Source: Comamonas koreensis (GTDB lineage: Bacteria > Pseudomonadota > Gammaproteobacteria > Burkholderiales > Burkholderiaceae_C). From it: a stretch of 64,000 nt of DNA. The position numbers and the translations under genes were made by a program. Location of the stretch: positions 4,278,001-4,342,000 of the forward strand of contig NZ_CP043575.1 in assembly GCF_014076495.1 (NCBI RefSeq). The letters run 5' to 3'. This document shows positions 26,976 to 36,117 of the stretch, piece after piece (within the stretch, counting starts at the first letter, position 1; each line of letters starts with the position of its first letter). A model generated the notes under the pieces. That model did not search any database and was not told the origin of the DNA. It was given only the letters and a program-made list of their open reading frames with translations.

Positions 26976-27001
26976 GGAAAAAGGCACCCGAAGGTGCCTT
27001 T
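26976..27001 (-). terminator. Terminator of the tctBA transcript
   Basis: On the minus strand, arms aaaggcacc and ggtgccttt enclose a UUCG tetraloop and run into five T residues. Plus-strand arm positions are 26980-26988 and 26993-27001. It lies 29 bases after the tctA stop. Confidence 0.85.
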
Positions 27002-27029
27002 GTCAGTCTTGCAGCAGCGCTGCGGGCGG

Positions 27030-28544
27030 TCATTCTTCTTCGACGAAGGCCTCTTCGCGCTTCTTGCTCACCGCTGGCAAGCAGACCACCACCAGCAAGA
27101 TCGCAGCAGCAATCAGCAGACCGGCAGAGATGGGGCGGGTGACGAACACCGACCAGTCACCGCGCGAGAGCAGCAGCGCACGGCGCAGGTTTTCTTCCAT
27201 CATCGGGCCCAGGATAAAGCCCAGCAGCAAGGGAGCCGGCTCGGTACCGAGCTTGTGGAACACATAGCCGACGAAACCGAAGATACCCACCATCCACACG
27301 TCCCAGCTGTTGTTGTTGGTGCCGTACACACCGACAGCGCAGAACAGCACGATCGAGGGGAACAACCAGCGGTAAGGCACGGTCAGCAGCTTGATCCAGA
27401 CGCCGATCAGCGGCAGGTTCAGAACGATCAGCATCAGGTTACCGATCCACATCGAGGCAATCAGGCCCCAGAACAGTTCTGGGTTGCTGGTCATCACCTG
27501 GGGACCAGGCTGGATGTTATGGATGGTCATCGCACCCACCATCAGCGCCATCACGGCGTTGGGTGGAATACCCAGGGTCAGCAGTGGAATGAACGAGGTC
27601 TGCGAGCCGGCGTTGTTGGCCGATTCTGGAGCGCACACGCCACGGATATTGCCTTGGCCGAAAGGAACTTCACCAGGACGCAGCTTGGTCTTCTTCTCGA
27701 TCGTGTAGGCTGCAAAAGCCGACAGCATCGCGCCGCCACCGGGCAAGATACCCAGGGCCGAGCCCAGCGCCGTACCGCGCAGCATCGCGGGGAACATCAG
27801 CTTGAAGTCTTCCTTGGTGGGCATGAGGCCAGTCACCTTGGCAGCAAACACTTCGCGCTCATCGTCAGGCTTGGACAGGTTGGCAATGATTTCACCGTAG
27901 CCGAACACACCCATGGCGATCACGACGAAGTCGATGCCATCGGTCAGCTCAGGAATGTCAAAGGAGTAACGGGCCACGCCGGAGTTCACGTCGGTACCCA
28001 CCAGGCCCAGCAGCAGACCCAGCACAATCATGCCCACGGCCTTGAGCAGCGAGCCCGACGCCAGCACCACGGCGCCAATCAGGCCCAGGGTCATCAGCGA
28101 GAAGTACTCGGCAGGGCCGAACATGAAGGCCACTTCGGTCAGTGGAGGCGCGAAGGCAGCCAGAATCACGGTGCCCACGCAGCCGGCGAAGAACGAGCCA
28201 ATGCCCGCTGCCGCCAGTGCCGGACCGGCGCGTCCCTTGCGGGCCATCTGGTAGCCGTCAATCACGGTCACGACGGACGATGACTCTCCCGGGAGATTCA
28301 CCAAGATCGCCGTTGTGGAGCCGCCGTACTGGGCGCCGTAGTAAATACCGGCCAGCATGATCAGCGCTGCCACGGGAGGCAGTGCGTAGGTGGCAGGCAG
28401 CAGCATCGCGATGGTGGCCACCGGGCCGATACCAGGCAACACGCCAATCAGGGTACCCAACAGACAGCCGACAAAGCAGTAAATCAGGTTTTGAAAGGTA
28501 AAGGCAACACCGAAACCGGTGGCCAGGTTGTCAAACAATTCCAT
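27030..28544 (-). CDS. tctA: Tripartite tricarboxylate transporter large permease TctA
   Basis: 504 residues, entirely membrane-embedded with about twelve helices. Family motifs are clear: GVLPGIGPVATIAMLLP near residue 38 and the symmetric GILPGGGAMLSAF in the second half. With TctB it forms the membrane part of a tripartite tricarboxylate (TTT) transporter, taking up citrate-like or other organic acids delivered by a periplasmic TctC/Bug protein. No tctC is encoded next to it. It starts 14 bases after tctB, with AGG just before the ATG. Confidence 0.93.
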   Translation of the reverse strand: MELFDNLATGFGVAFTFQNLIYCFVGCLLGTLIGVLPGIGPVATIAMLLPATYALPPVAALIMLAGIYYGAQYGGSTTAILVNLPGESSSVVTVIDGYQMARKGRAGPALAAAGIGSFFAGCVGTVILAAFAPPLTEVAFMFGPAEYFSLMTLGLIGAVVLASGSLLKAVGMIVLGLLLGLVGTDVNSGVARYSFDIPELTDGIDFVVIAMGVFGYGEIIANLSKPDDEREVFAAKVTGLMPTKEDFKLMFPAMLRGTALGSALGILPGGGAMLSAFAAYTIEKKTKLRPGEVPFGQGNIRGVCAPESANNAGSQTSFIPLLTLGIPPNAVMALMVGAMTIHNIQPGPQVMTSNPELFWGLIASMWIGNLMLIVLNLPLIGVWIKLLTVPYRWLFPSIVLFCAVGVYGTNNNSWDVWMVGIFGFVGYVFHKLGTEPAPLLLGFILGPMMEENLRRALLLSRGDWSVFVTRPISAGLLIAAAILLVVVCLPAVSKKREEAFVEEE

Positions 28545-28558
28545 GGTCCTGGCCCCTT

Positions 28559-29047
28559 TTAACCGGTAATAAAGCTAGGCCACACGGGGAACTGAAGGTT
28601 CAGTGCCCACACGAAAGCGACGTAACTGCCAATGGCCAGGATGGTGGCCAGAATGAAGACCGACTTGGCACGGAACTCGGAACCAGCCATGCTGGCGATG
28701 AAGACCAGTGCGTAGATGGCGACGATTAGGCCCATCGCGGGGATGCCGATGCTGGGCACGCCCACCAGCAAGATGCCGAAGGCAAAGTTGGCCAGCAAGA
28801 TGAAGAACACTTGTCGCCATGCCCATTTGCCGATCGGGTCTCCGCCAGCGGGGCCGGCAGTGAGGCCCTTGAAGGCCACGGCCGCACCGATCAGCGTCAG
28901 CAGGACGCCGAGAATCAACGGGAAGTACCCCGGACCCATGCGAGCACCTGTACCAATCGAGTAGTTCTGGGCGCCGACGGCGAACCCAATACCCACTGCC
29001 ATGTACATGATGCCCGCCCAGAAGTCTTTCTGGCTTTTGAGCTTCAT
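28559..29047 (-). CDS. tctB: Tripartite tricarboxylate transporter small permease TctB
   Basis: 162 residues with four predicted membrane helices and the family's GPGYFPLILGVLL segment near the N-terminus. It partners TctA. ATG 29047 is chosen because GGAG lies about ten bases upstream; a TTG five codons earlier is less likely. The upstream gap to the GspE-type gene (29048-29302) should hold the promoter, but I see no clear elements in it. Confidence 0.9.
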   Translation of the reverse strand: MKLKSQKDFWAGIMYMAVGIGFAVGAQNYSIGTGARMGPGYFPLILGVLLTLIGAAVAFKGLTAGPAGGDPIGKWAWRQVFFILLANFAFGILLVGVPSIGIPAMGLIVAIYALVFIASMAGSEFRAKSVFILATILAIGSYVAFVWALNLQFPVWPSFITG

Positions 29048-29302
29048 TACCTTTGTCTCCAAACAATTTTAGGGATGCAGCGCATTGTCAACGCTGACGG
29101 CCAGCTGACGCATGTGGATTCCACTTACGATTCCACACAGGAAAACCCCTAGGGTGACACCAGTGCGTACAGCGCCGAAACCCAAGCTGGGCGCGGGTTT
29201 GCGCAGCATGAAGAGCTGCCCAAGCGCTTGTAGTGACAAGGGTAAGTCCCTGCCGGCGCAACGCCACCATGTACGCTGGTGGTGGTCGATGCAGCCGGTT
29301 TT

Positions 29303-31342
29303 TTAGCGGTCGCCCATCTCGATGGGGGGGGTGTTGGCCATCACCTCTTCGATGGTGGTCAGGCCCTCGGACACGCGCAGGGCGCCGGCCAGGCGCAGCG
29401 GGTGCATGCCGTCCTTCACCGCCTGGCGGCGCAGTACCGACATCGACGGCGAGGCATGCACCTGGTCCTTGAGCGCTTCAGAGACCGTGAGCAGCTCGTA
29501 CAGGCCCATGCGGCCGCGAAAGCCGGTGTCGCGGCACTCTTCGCAGCCCACCGGCTTGTAGGGCCGGTAGTCGCGCTTGATTTTCCAGGGCTGGATGGCG
29601 GCGGTCAGTGCGTCGGTCGATGCCGCCTCGTCAGGCTGCTTGCACTGCGGGCACAGCGTGCGCACCAGGCGCTGGGCCAGCACGCCCAGCAAGGTGGCAT
29701 TGATCAGGTAGGGCGGCACGCCCAGCTCCATCAAGCGGCTGATGGCGCTGGGGGCATCGTTGGTGTGCAAGGTCGAGAACACCAGGTGGCCGGTCAGCGC
29801 AGACTGCACCGCCATTTCAGCGGTTTCCAGATCGCGGATTTCGCCGACCATGATGATGTCCGGGTCCTGGCGCATCAGCGCGCGCAGGCCTTCGACAAAG
29901 CTGAAATCGAGCGCTGGCTGCACCTGGGTCTGGTTGAATGCCGGCTCGATCATTTCGATCGGGTCCTCCACGGTCGAGACATTGACCTCTTCGGTGGCCA
30001 GGCGCTTCAACGTGGAATACAAGGTGGTGGTCTTGCCCGAGCCGGTCGGGCCGGTGACCAAAATGATGCCGTGGGGGCGCTCAACCAGCTGCTCCCAGCG
30101 CTGCGCATCATGGGCGGTAAAGCCCAGGGCCGACAGGTCCTTGACGGTGTTTTCCGGGTCAAAGATCCGCATCACCATCTTCTCGCCAAAGGCGGTGGGC
30201 AAGGTGGACAGACGCATTTCCACCTCGTCGCCCAAGGTGTTGCGGGTCTTGATGCGGCCATCCTGCGGGCGGCGCTTTTCCACCACGTCGATGCGGCCGA
30301 GCAGCTTGACGCGCGAGACGATGGCGTTGTGCACGCCCAGCGGCATCTGGTAGACCTTGTGCAGCACCCCGTCAATGCGAAAACGGATCACCGACTGGTC
30401 GCGGCGCGGCTCCAGGTGGATATCGCTGGCGCGCTGCGCAAACGCGAACTGCCACAGCCAGTCCACCAGGCGGATGATGCCCTGGTCATTGGCATCGAAC
30501 TGCTGGTTGGTGTTGCTGAGATCGACCAGCTGCTCGAAGTTGCCCAGTGAGCTCAGCGAGCCGCCCAGCTTGCTGGCGGCCTTGACCGATTTGGCCAGCG
30601 CAAAGAATTCGCTGCGGTAGCGGTCGATGTCCTTGGGGTTGGCCAGCACCCGGCGCACCTTGCGCCGCGCCTGGCGCTCCACCTCACTGACCCACTCGTC
30701 AATCCAGGGCTCCTTGACCGCAATCACCACCTCGTGGGCGGTGACCTGCACTGGCAGGATGCCGTGGCGCTGCGCATAGGGCGCGCCCATGGTTTCAGCC
30801 ACCTTGGCGGCATCGACCTTGAGCGGATCGATCTTGTAATAAGGCAGGCCGCAGTGCTTGGCGACAAACTCGGTGAGCAGTTCTACATCGAGCGCCTTGC
30901 CGTCCTGCTGGCGCGGCACCACCACGCTGGCCAGGCGCACGATCGGGTGCTGGCTGCTGGCCGCGTGGCTGCAGCGGTTGATGGTGGCCTGGGCCAGCTC
31001 GGAGCTGATCCAGCCATCGGCCTGCAGCCAGTTGATGATTTGGGTCAGCTCGAGCCCGCGCTGCATCAGCGCAGGCAGGCCGCTGCGCACTGGTGGCACC
31101 GAGGCCGGGCCCGACCCGCTGGGTGTGGACGGCACCGAGGCCGGCCCCGTGGATTGGGACGGCGCAGGGCCCTCGTCCACCTTGCCAGGCACAAAGACCG
31201 CCGAGCGCCGGATCGGCGCCGCAGCACCGGACGAACCACTGCCCCCCGCACCACTGGACGAGCGGCTTTTGACGGCGGTATCGCCGGGCAAGGCATCGCC
31301 CCGGCTCTTGTGGTGTTTGCTTGGCTGGTCAGGCGCTGCCAT
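29303..31342 (-). CDS. GspE/PulE/PilB-family secretion-type ATPase
   Basis: 679 residues. A Ser/Pro/Gly-rich low-complexity N-terminus (about 1-90) with a repeated GPASVP unit is followed by a GspE N-terminal domain (about 150-250) and the ATPase core: Walker A GPTGSGKT at 431-438, a Walker-B region DPDIIMVGEIRD, and a zinc-binding pair CPQC...CEEC. It would power type II secretion or type IV pilus-like assembly at the inner membrane. No other secretion or pilus gene is nearby. It is 68 bases downstream of the SpeE-like gene on the same strand. Confidence 0.9.
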   Translation of the reverse strand: MAAPDQPSKHHKSRGDALPGDTAVKSRSSSGAGGSGSSGAAAPIRRSAVFVPGKVDEGPAPSQSTGPASVPSTPSGSGPASVPPVRSGLPALMQRGLELTQIINWLQADGWISSELAQATINRCSHAASSQHPIVRLASVVVPRQQDGKALDVELLTEFVAKHCGLPYYKIDPLKVDAAKVAETMGAPYAQRHGILPVQVTAHEVVIAVKEPWIDEWVSEVERQARRKVRRVLANPKDIDRYRSEFFALAKSVKAASKLGGSLSSLGNFEQLVDLSNTNQQFDANDQGIIRLVDWLWQFAFAQRASDIHLEPRRDQSVIRFRIDGVLHKVYQMPLGVHNAIVSRVKLLGRIDVVEKRRPQDGRIKTRNTLGDEVEMRLSTLPTAFGEKMVMRIFDPENTVKDLSALGFTAHDAQRWEQLVERPHGIILVTGPTGSGKTTTLYSTLKRLATEEVNVSTVEDPIEMIEPAFNQTQVQPALDFSFVEGLRALMRQDPDIIMVGEIRDLETAEMAVQSALTGHLVFSTLHTNDAPSAISRLMELGVPPYLINATLLGVLAQRLVRTLCPQCKQPDEAASTDALTAAIQPWKIKRDYRPYKPVGCEECRDTGFRGRMGLYELLTVSEALKDQVHASPSMSVLRRQAVKDGMHPLRLAGALRVSEGLTTIEEVMANTPPIEMGDR

Positions 31343-31410
31343 GGTTTATTCCCTCGGTATTTTTTGTCTTCTGGCTTTATACCTGAATGACCGAGACTCG
31401 CTGCGTAAAG

Positions 31411-32196
31411 TCAGGCGGCGACCGGCTGCACAGGTTTAAAAACCTTTAACCACTTGAGCGCCGGCAAGCCCGTCTGCTGCTGCACCTGGTCGGCGCGCTG
31501 GCTGAGCAGCTCGCGGCTGGGGCGGCTGGCCATGCGCTGGGCCAGTACCACGGTGTTGCCCTCCTTGGTCGCCGCAAAGCGCCAGACCGCTTCGGGGCCA
31601 AAGGCCTCCTGGATATGGGCGAGGCTGCGGGCAAAGCTGTTGGTGCGGCCAAACAGGTTGACGGTCATGCAGCCGTCCTCGGTCAGCAGGTTGCGGCAGT
31701 GCTGGTAGAAGTCGGGGCTGTCGAGCACGGGCGCTGCGGCCTCGTGGTCATACAGATCGACCTGCAGCGCATCAACAGTCTGCAGGTACTGGGGCTTCTG
31801 GATTTCCACGCCCGCATCGCCCAGCACAACCTGGAGCTTGTCGCTGTCGGGCGGCAGTTTGAACCACTGGCGGCAGACGGTGATCACTTGGGGATTGAGC
31901 TCAATGGCGGTGGTGCTGGCCATGCCCAGCTTTTGCGCGCAGAACTTGGTCGCAGCCGCAGCCCCCAGACCCAGCTGCATCGCACGGCGCTCGGGCACTG
32001 TGGGCCAGTCCACCAGCAGCAGCCAGGCCATCATGCGCTGCACATATTCCAGGTCGATATCAAAAGGCTTCTTGATGCGCATCGAGCCTTGCACCCAAGG
32101 GGTGCCCAGGTGCAGGTAGCGGGCTCCGTCAAAGTCGGAGATCGTGACCTCGGGCAGCGGCTGGGCCGCCTGCGGAGATTTTCTTTTCGTCGTCAT
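31411..32196 (-). CDS. Spermidine-synthase-like (SpeE-fold) protein
   Basis: 261 residues with a class I methyltransferase/SpeE fold. The nucleotide-binding loop appears as QLGLGAAAATKF, followed by the acidic IELNP strand end and LGDAGVEI. The N-terminal beta-domain of full spermidine synthases is reduced, and the canonical polyamine-site Asp pair is not clear, so it may not make spermidine. It heads a two-gene unit with the GspE-like ATPase. Confidence 0.75.
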   Translation of the reverse strand: MTTKRKSPQAAQPLPEVTISDFDGARYLHLGTPWVQGSMRIKKPFDIDLEYVQRMMAWLLLVDWPTVPERRAMQLGLGAAAATKFCAQKLGMASTTAIELNPQVITVCRQWFKLPPDSDKLQVVLGDAGVEIQKPQYLQTVDALQVDLYDHEAAAPVLDSPDFYQHCRNLLTEDGCMTVNLFGRTNSFARSLAHIQEAFGPEAVWRFAATKEGNTVVLAQRMASRPSRELLSQRADQVQQQTGLPALKWLKVFKPVQPVAA

Positions 32197-32422
32197 GGGG
32201 TGGGATTATCAGCCGTTGTCCTGCCCGGCTCAGTGCATAACCCTGGCCCGCCAGCCTGGGAGCGGATCGGGACAAGGTAGCAGTCGCTCCTTGAAAGCCT
32301 TCCATAGTTATTTTGAAATAAATGGTCGCCACAGATAGGCAATGTCGCTTGCAGACCACGGTGAGGCACTTGGCAGACGATGCATCGCTTTAGACTGCGG
32401 CATTGATTTTTCTGGCTCGCTG

Positions 32423-32716
32423 ATGTCCAACGCTCTCAAACAACGCTTTCTGTCCTCCGTCATCATGTCCATGCTGCTCTCGGGCCTGATGACCGCCTGG
32501 GTCACCTGGTTGAACCTGGGCTTTGTCAGGGATTTTCTCTCGCGCTGGCTGCATGCCTACCTGCTGTCCTGGCCAGCGGCATTCACGATCGTGGTGCTGC
32601 TGGCGCCCGCAGTGCAGCGCCTGTCATGGCGCATGGTCGGCGGCAGCCCCGTCTCTCCAAGCCCTGCGCGCGCAAGCGTTGCTGCTGCAAGCGCTCAGGC
32701 CAGCAGTCCACAGTGA
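32423..32716 (+). CDS. DUF2798 small membrane protein
   Basis: 97 residues with two hydrophobic helices (about 12-32 and 47-67) and the DUF2798-like pattern of FLSSVIMSMLLSGLMTAWVTWLN split over helix one. Function is unknown. The open frame extends upstream, but homology begins at ATG 32423. The 3' end overlaps the end of the convergent glycosylase gene by 22 bases; the Ser/Ala-rich tail there is probably not conserved. Confidence 0.65.
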   Translation: MSNALKQRFLSSVIMSMLLSGLMTAWVTWLNLGFVRDFLSRWLHAYLLSWPAAFTIVVLLAPAVQRLSWRMVGGSPVSPSPARASVAAASAQASSPQ

Positions 32717-33201
32717 TGCATCACCTCGCGCCAGCCGGCCAGTTTGCGCTCAAAGCTCCATGACGCATTGGCCGGGCTGCTGGAGGGCAGCCGGTAGCTG
32801 GGCAGGCCCAGCACGGCCTGCACCCGGGGCGCATGGCGAAAGCTCTCGCCGCCGTTGTGGGCGGCAGCCACCAGCTGCGGGCACTGCTGCTGGAGCGCCA
32901 CAAAATCGTTGAGCTGCGCATGGCGGATGTTGGTGTCCAGACTGCCTTCGCGCTCGCAGGCGGCATAGACATCCCACAGGCCCAGGCCCCGCGCCAGCAG
33001 CCAGGCGCAGCGCTGGGCATAGGCGGCGGGCTGCGGGTGCGCGGGCCACAGCGCTGCCAGCAGCGGCCACATCTGGTTGCGTGGATGGGCGTAGTACTGC
33101 TGCAGCTGCAAGGACTGCACACCGGGGAAGCTACCCAGAATCACGACCTTGGTGCCCGGCCCCACAACCGGGGCCAGACCGCACAGCAGCGCATCAGCCA
33201 T
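32695..33201 (-). CDS. DNA-deoxyinosine/uracil glycosylase family protein
   Basis: 168 residues of the uracil-DNA-glycosylase superfamily, hypoxanthine-DNA-glycosylase type. Motif one is GSFPGVQSL, followed by YYAHPRNQMWP, and the C-terminal loop is GLPSYRLPSSSPAN. It would excise deaminated bases from DNA. ATG 33201 overlaps the stop of the TatD gene by eight bases, so the two are probably co-translated. Confidence 0.85.
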   Translation of the reverse strand: MADALLCGLAPVVGPGTKVVILGSFPGVQSLQLQQYYAHPRNQMWPLLAALWPAHPQPAAYAQRCAWLLARGLGLWDVYAACEREGSLDTNIRHAQLNDFVALQQQCPQLVAAAHNGGESFRHAPRVQAVLGLPSYRLPSSSPANASWSFERKLAGWREVMHHCGLLA

Positions 33202-34066
33202 GCGGCGATCCCCCATCGGCGCCGGGCAGCAAAGGCTGCAGCCTTGGCAGCACCCTTGCGGCATTGGCGCTGGTGGCCAGCTGCCAGTCCGTCGCAGTCA
33301 ATGCCTCCTCCGCTTGGGCCTGGGCTCGCAGGTCGACCATCACCTGGGCAATGCGCGGAATTTCGGCCGGCTGGTTGCGGCCCTGGGCCTGGCCGGCGGC
33401 ACGCTGCTCGGCGGTGGTGTAGAGCCAGTGCGGCGGAATATCGGGTGCATCGGTCTCGACAACGATGGCCTCCATCGGCAGCTGCTGCAGCAGGCGGCGC
33501 AGGTGCAGCGCGCGCTCATAGGTGACGGCGCCGCCAAAGCCCAGCGCAAAGCCGCGCTCGATAAATTGCTGCGCCTGCTGCAGGCTGCCGTTGAAGGCAT
33601 GCGCAATGCCGCCCTGCACCGGCCAGCGGCGCAGCGCCCGCAGCAGCTGGTCCGACGAACGGCGCACATGCAAGATCACGGGCAAGTCAAAGCGGCGCGC
33701 CAGCTGCAGCTGCTGCTCGTAAAACCAGGTCTGGCGCTCGGCATCGAGCCCAGGCACAAAAAAATCCAGGCCGATCTCGCCAATCGCGACCAGGCGCGGG
33801 TCAGCCTGGCAGTCTTCGAGCATGGTGGCCAAGGCGTCAATGTCGGCTTCGGCCGCGCGGCCGGTGTAGAGCGGGTGGATGCCCAGCGCATAGCTGTCGC
33901 CCCAGCGCTGGGCGAGCTCGCGCACGGTGGCCCAGTTGCTGCGCTCCACCGCCGGGATCACGCAATGCGCCACCCCGGCCACTTGCGCAGCGGCGCGCAG
34001 TGCATCGCGGTCGGCATCGAACTCGGGCGCATCCCAGTGGCAGTGGGTGTCAATCCAGAAAGGCAT
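33194..34066 (-). CDS. TatD-family metal-dependent hydrolase/DNase
   Basis: 290 residues with the TatD TIM-barrel motifs: IDTHCHWD (residues 5-12), AIGEIGLDF, HVRRS and the late ETDAP motif. These supply the expected two-metal site. TatD enzymes are 3'-5' exonucleases or related hydrolases acting in DNA quality control. It is 18 bases downstream of lolD and overlaps the glycosylase gene. Confidence 0.9.
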   Translation of the reverse strand: MPFWIDTHCHWDAPEFDADRDALRAAAQVAGVAHCVIPAVERSNWATVRELAQRWGDSYALGIHPLYTGRAAEADIDALATMLEDCQADPRLVAIGEIGLDFFVPGLDAERQTWFYEQQLQLARRFDLPVILHVRRSSDQLLRALRRWPVQGGIAHAFNGSLQQAQQFIERGFALGFGGAVTYERALHLRRLLQQLPMEAIVVETDAPDIPPHWLYTTAEQRAAGQAQGRNQPAEIPRIAQVMVDLRAQAQAEEALTATDWQLATSANAARVLPRLQPLLPGADGGSPHG

Positions 34067-34084
34067 GCGGCCTCAGGGGCGCTC

Positions 34085-34768
34085 TCAGGCTTCAAAACGC
34101 CCGTTGACCATGCGCACCGCACGGTCGCAGCGCTGGGCCAGCTCGCCATCATGGGTGACCATGACAAAGGCCGTGCCGCGCTCGCGCGCCAGCTGCAGCA
34201 TCAGCGCAAACACGGTGTCGGCGGTGGCGCGGTCCAGGTTGCCGGTGGGCTCATCGGCCAGCACGCAGGCGGGCTGCGTGACCAGCGCGCGCGCAATGGC
34301 CACGCGCTGGCGCTCGCCGCCCGAGAGCTCGGCGGGGCGGTGCAGCACGCGGTCCTTGAGGCCCACCGAGGCCAGCACGTCGCGCGCGCGCTCGGCGCAT
34401 TCGGCATAGGGCAGGCGGCGGATGCGCAGCGGCATCGCGACGTTGTCCAGCGCGCTGAACTCGGGCAGCAGATGGTGGAACTGGTAGATAAAGCCCAGGT
34501 GCTGGTTGCGTAGCTCGCCCTGGCGGCTGGCGCTGAGCGTATCGAGCCGCTGGCCGTGCAGGCTGACCGTGCCGCTGCTGGGCGCATCCAGCCCGCCGAG
34601 CAAGTGCAGCAAGGTGGATTTGCCCGAGCCCGAGGCGCCGACAATGGCCAGGGTCTCGCCGGCGCGCACCTGCAAGTCGATGCCATGGAGCACCTGCACA
34701 TCGAGCAGGCCTTCGGTAAAGCGCTTGGTCAGGCCCGAGGCCTCCAGGACGATGGACGAATCATTCAT
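34085..34768 (-). CDS. lolD: Lipoprotein-releasing ABC transporter ATP-binding protein LolD
   Basis: 227 residues. Walker A GASGSGKS is at 44-51, the signature is LSGGERQRV, Walker B is VLADEPTG and the switch histidine lies in VTHDGELA. It belongs to the MacB/LolD group and drives release of mature lipoproteins from the inner membrane to LolA. It overlaps the 3' end of the permease gene by eight bases. Confidence 0.92.
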   Translation of the reverse strand: MNDSSIVLEASGLTKRFTEGLLDVQVLHGIDLQVRAGETLAIVGASGSGKSTLLHLLGGLDAPSSGTVSLHGQRLDTLSASRQGELRNQHLGFIYQFHHLLPEFSALDNVAMPLRIRRLPYAECAERARDVLASVGLKDRVLHRPAELSGGERQRVAIARALVTQPACVLADEPTGNLDRATADTVFALMLQLARERGTAFVMVTHDGELAQRCDRAVRMVNGRFEA

Positions 34769-36017
34769 AACGCAGCGCCTCGGCGGGGTTCACGCGGCTG
34801 GCGCGCCAGCTGGGATACAGGGTGGCCACAAAGGCCAGGATCAGGGAAATGACGGTAATCGGCACGATATCGCTGCGCTGGGGCTCGCTGGGCATCTGGC
34901 TGATGAGGTAAATGTCCTTGGGCAGGAAGCTGGTGTGCAGTGCGCGCTCGATGGCGGGCACGATCACATCGATATTGCAGGCCACCAAGAGGCCCAGGCC
35001 CAGGCCGGCCAGGGTGCCGATGACACCAACGAGCGCGCCCTGCACGACAAACACGCCCATGATGCTGCGCGGGCTCGCGCCCAGGGTGCGCAGGATCGCG
35101 ATATCGGCGCGCTTGTCGGTGACCGTCATCACCAAGGTGGTCACCAGGTTGAACGCGGCCACGGCAACGATCAGCGTCAGGATGATGAACATCATGCGTT
35201 TTTCAACCTGAACGGCAGCAAACCAGGTCTTGTTCTGCTGCGTCCAGTCGCGGATCAGCAGGTGGCCGCTCAGGCTATGGGCCAGCTGCTGGGTCACCTC
35301 GGGGGCCTGGTGCAGGTCCTTGAGCTTGAGGCGCACGCCGGTCGGGCCTTCGAGGCGGAACAGGCGCTCGGCATCCTCATGGTGCATCAGCACCAGGGTG
35401 GAGTCGTACTCGTAGTGGCCGGAATTGAAGGTGCCCACCACCTGCATCTGCTTGAGGCGCGGCACGGTGCCCGCTGGCGTGACCTGGCCGCTGGGCACGA
35501 TCAAGGTGACCTGGTCGCCCTGACCCACGCCCAGAATGCGCGCCAGCTCCGAGCCCAGCACCACATGGAAGCTGCCCGGTGTGAGCGCCTGCAGACTGCT
35601 TTGGTCGATGCCGGTGGTCATGTCGGTGACCTCGGGCTCGAGCGCCGGGTCAATGCCGCGCAGCAAGGCGCCGCGCATGTCCTCACCGCGGGCGACCAGC
35701 GCCTGGGCCGAGACAAACGGTGCCGCGCCAATCACGTTCGGGTTGGCCTTGGCCTCGGCAATGGTGCGGGCCGGATCGGGCAAGGCGTCGCCCCCGGGCG
35801 TGAAGATCTCGATATGCGAGACCACGCTGAGCATGCGGTCGCGCACCTCTTTTTGAAAACCGTTCATCACCGACAGCACGATGATCAAGGCCGCCACCCC
35901 CAGTGCAATGCCCAGCATGGACACGCCCGAGATGAACGAAATAAACCCGTTGCGCCGGGTTGCACGGCCCGCACGGGTGTAGCGCCAACCCAGCGCCAAT
36001 TCATAGGGAATCTGCAT
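34761..36017 (-). CDS. lolC: Lipoprotein-releasing ABC permease, LolC/LolE family
   Basis: 418 residues with one N-terminal membrane helix (about 25-50), a large periplasmic domain and three C-terminal helices (from about 270), the FtsX/MacB-type fold. The LolC/E start [15 protein letters not shown] is recognisable, which fixes the start at ATG 36017 although the frame is open further upstream. Only one LolC/E-type permease is encoded with LolD, so it may act as a homodimer as in bacteria with a single Lol permease. Confidence 0.9.
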   Translation of the reverse strand: MQIPYELALGWRYTRAGRATRRNGFISFISGVSMLGIALGVAALIIVLSVMNGFQKEVRDRMLSVVSHIEIFTPGGDALPDPARTIAEAKANPNVIGAAPFVSAQALVARGEDMRGALLRGIDPALEPEVTDMTTGIDQSSLQALTPGSFHVVLGSELARILGVGQGDQVTLIVPSGQVTPAGTVPRLKQMQVVGTFNSGHYEYDSTLVLMHHEDAERLFRLEGPTGVRLKLKDLHQAPEVTQQLAHSLSGHLLIRDWTQQNKTWFAAVQVEKRMMFIILTLIVAVAAFNLVTTLVMTVTDKRADIAILRTLGASPRSIMGVFVVQGALVGVIGTLAGLGLGLLVACNIDVIVPAIERALHTSFLPKDIYLISQMPSEPQRSDIVPITVISLILAFVATLYPSWRASRVNPAEALRYE

Positions 36018-36117
36018 AAATCGTTCTAAAAATATATTTGGTGCATCCGCTCGGCAAATACAGCACCTTAATCCACTGCACCGCAAACCGCATTGTGGCA
36101 TCGCCGACAATAGACCC

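Noticed and set aside
29048..29302. Searched for a missing tctC gene or a small RNA between tctB and the GspE-type gene.
   Set aside because: No open frame of suitable size, signal peptide or clear structured RNA was seen.
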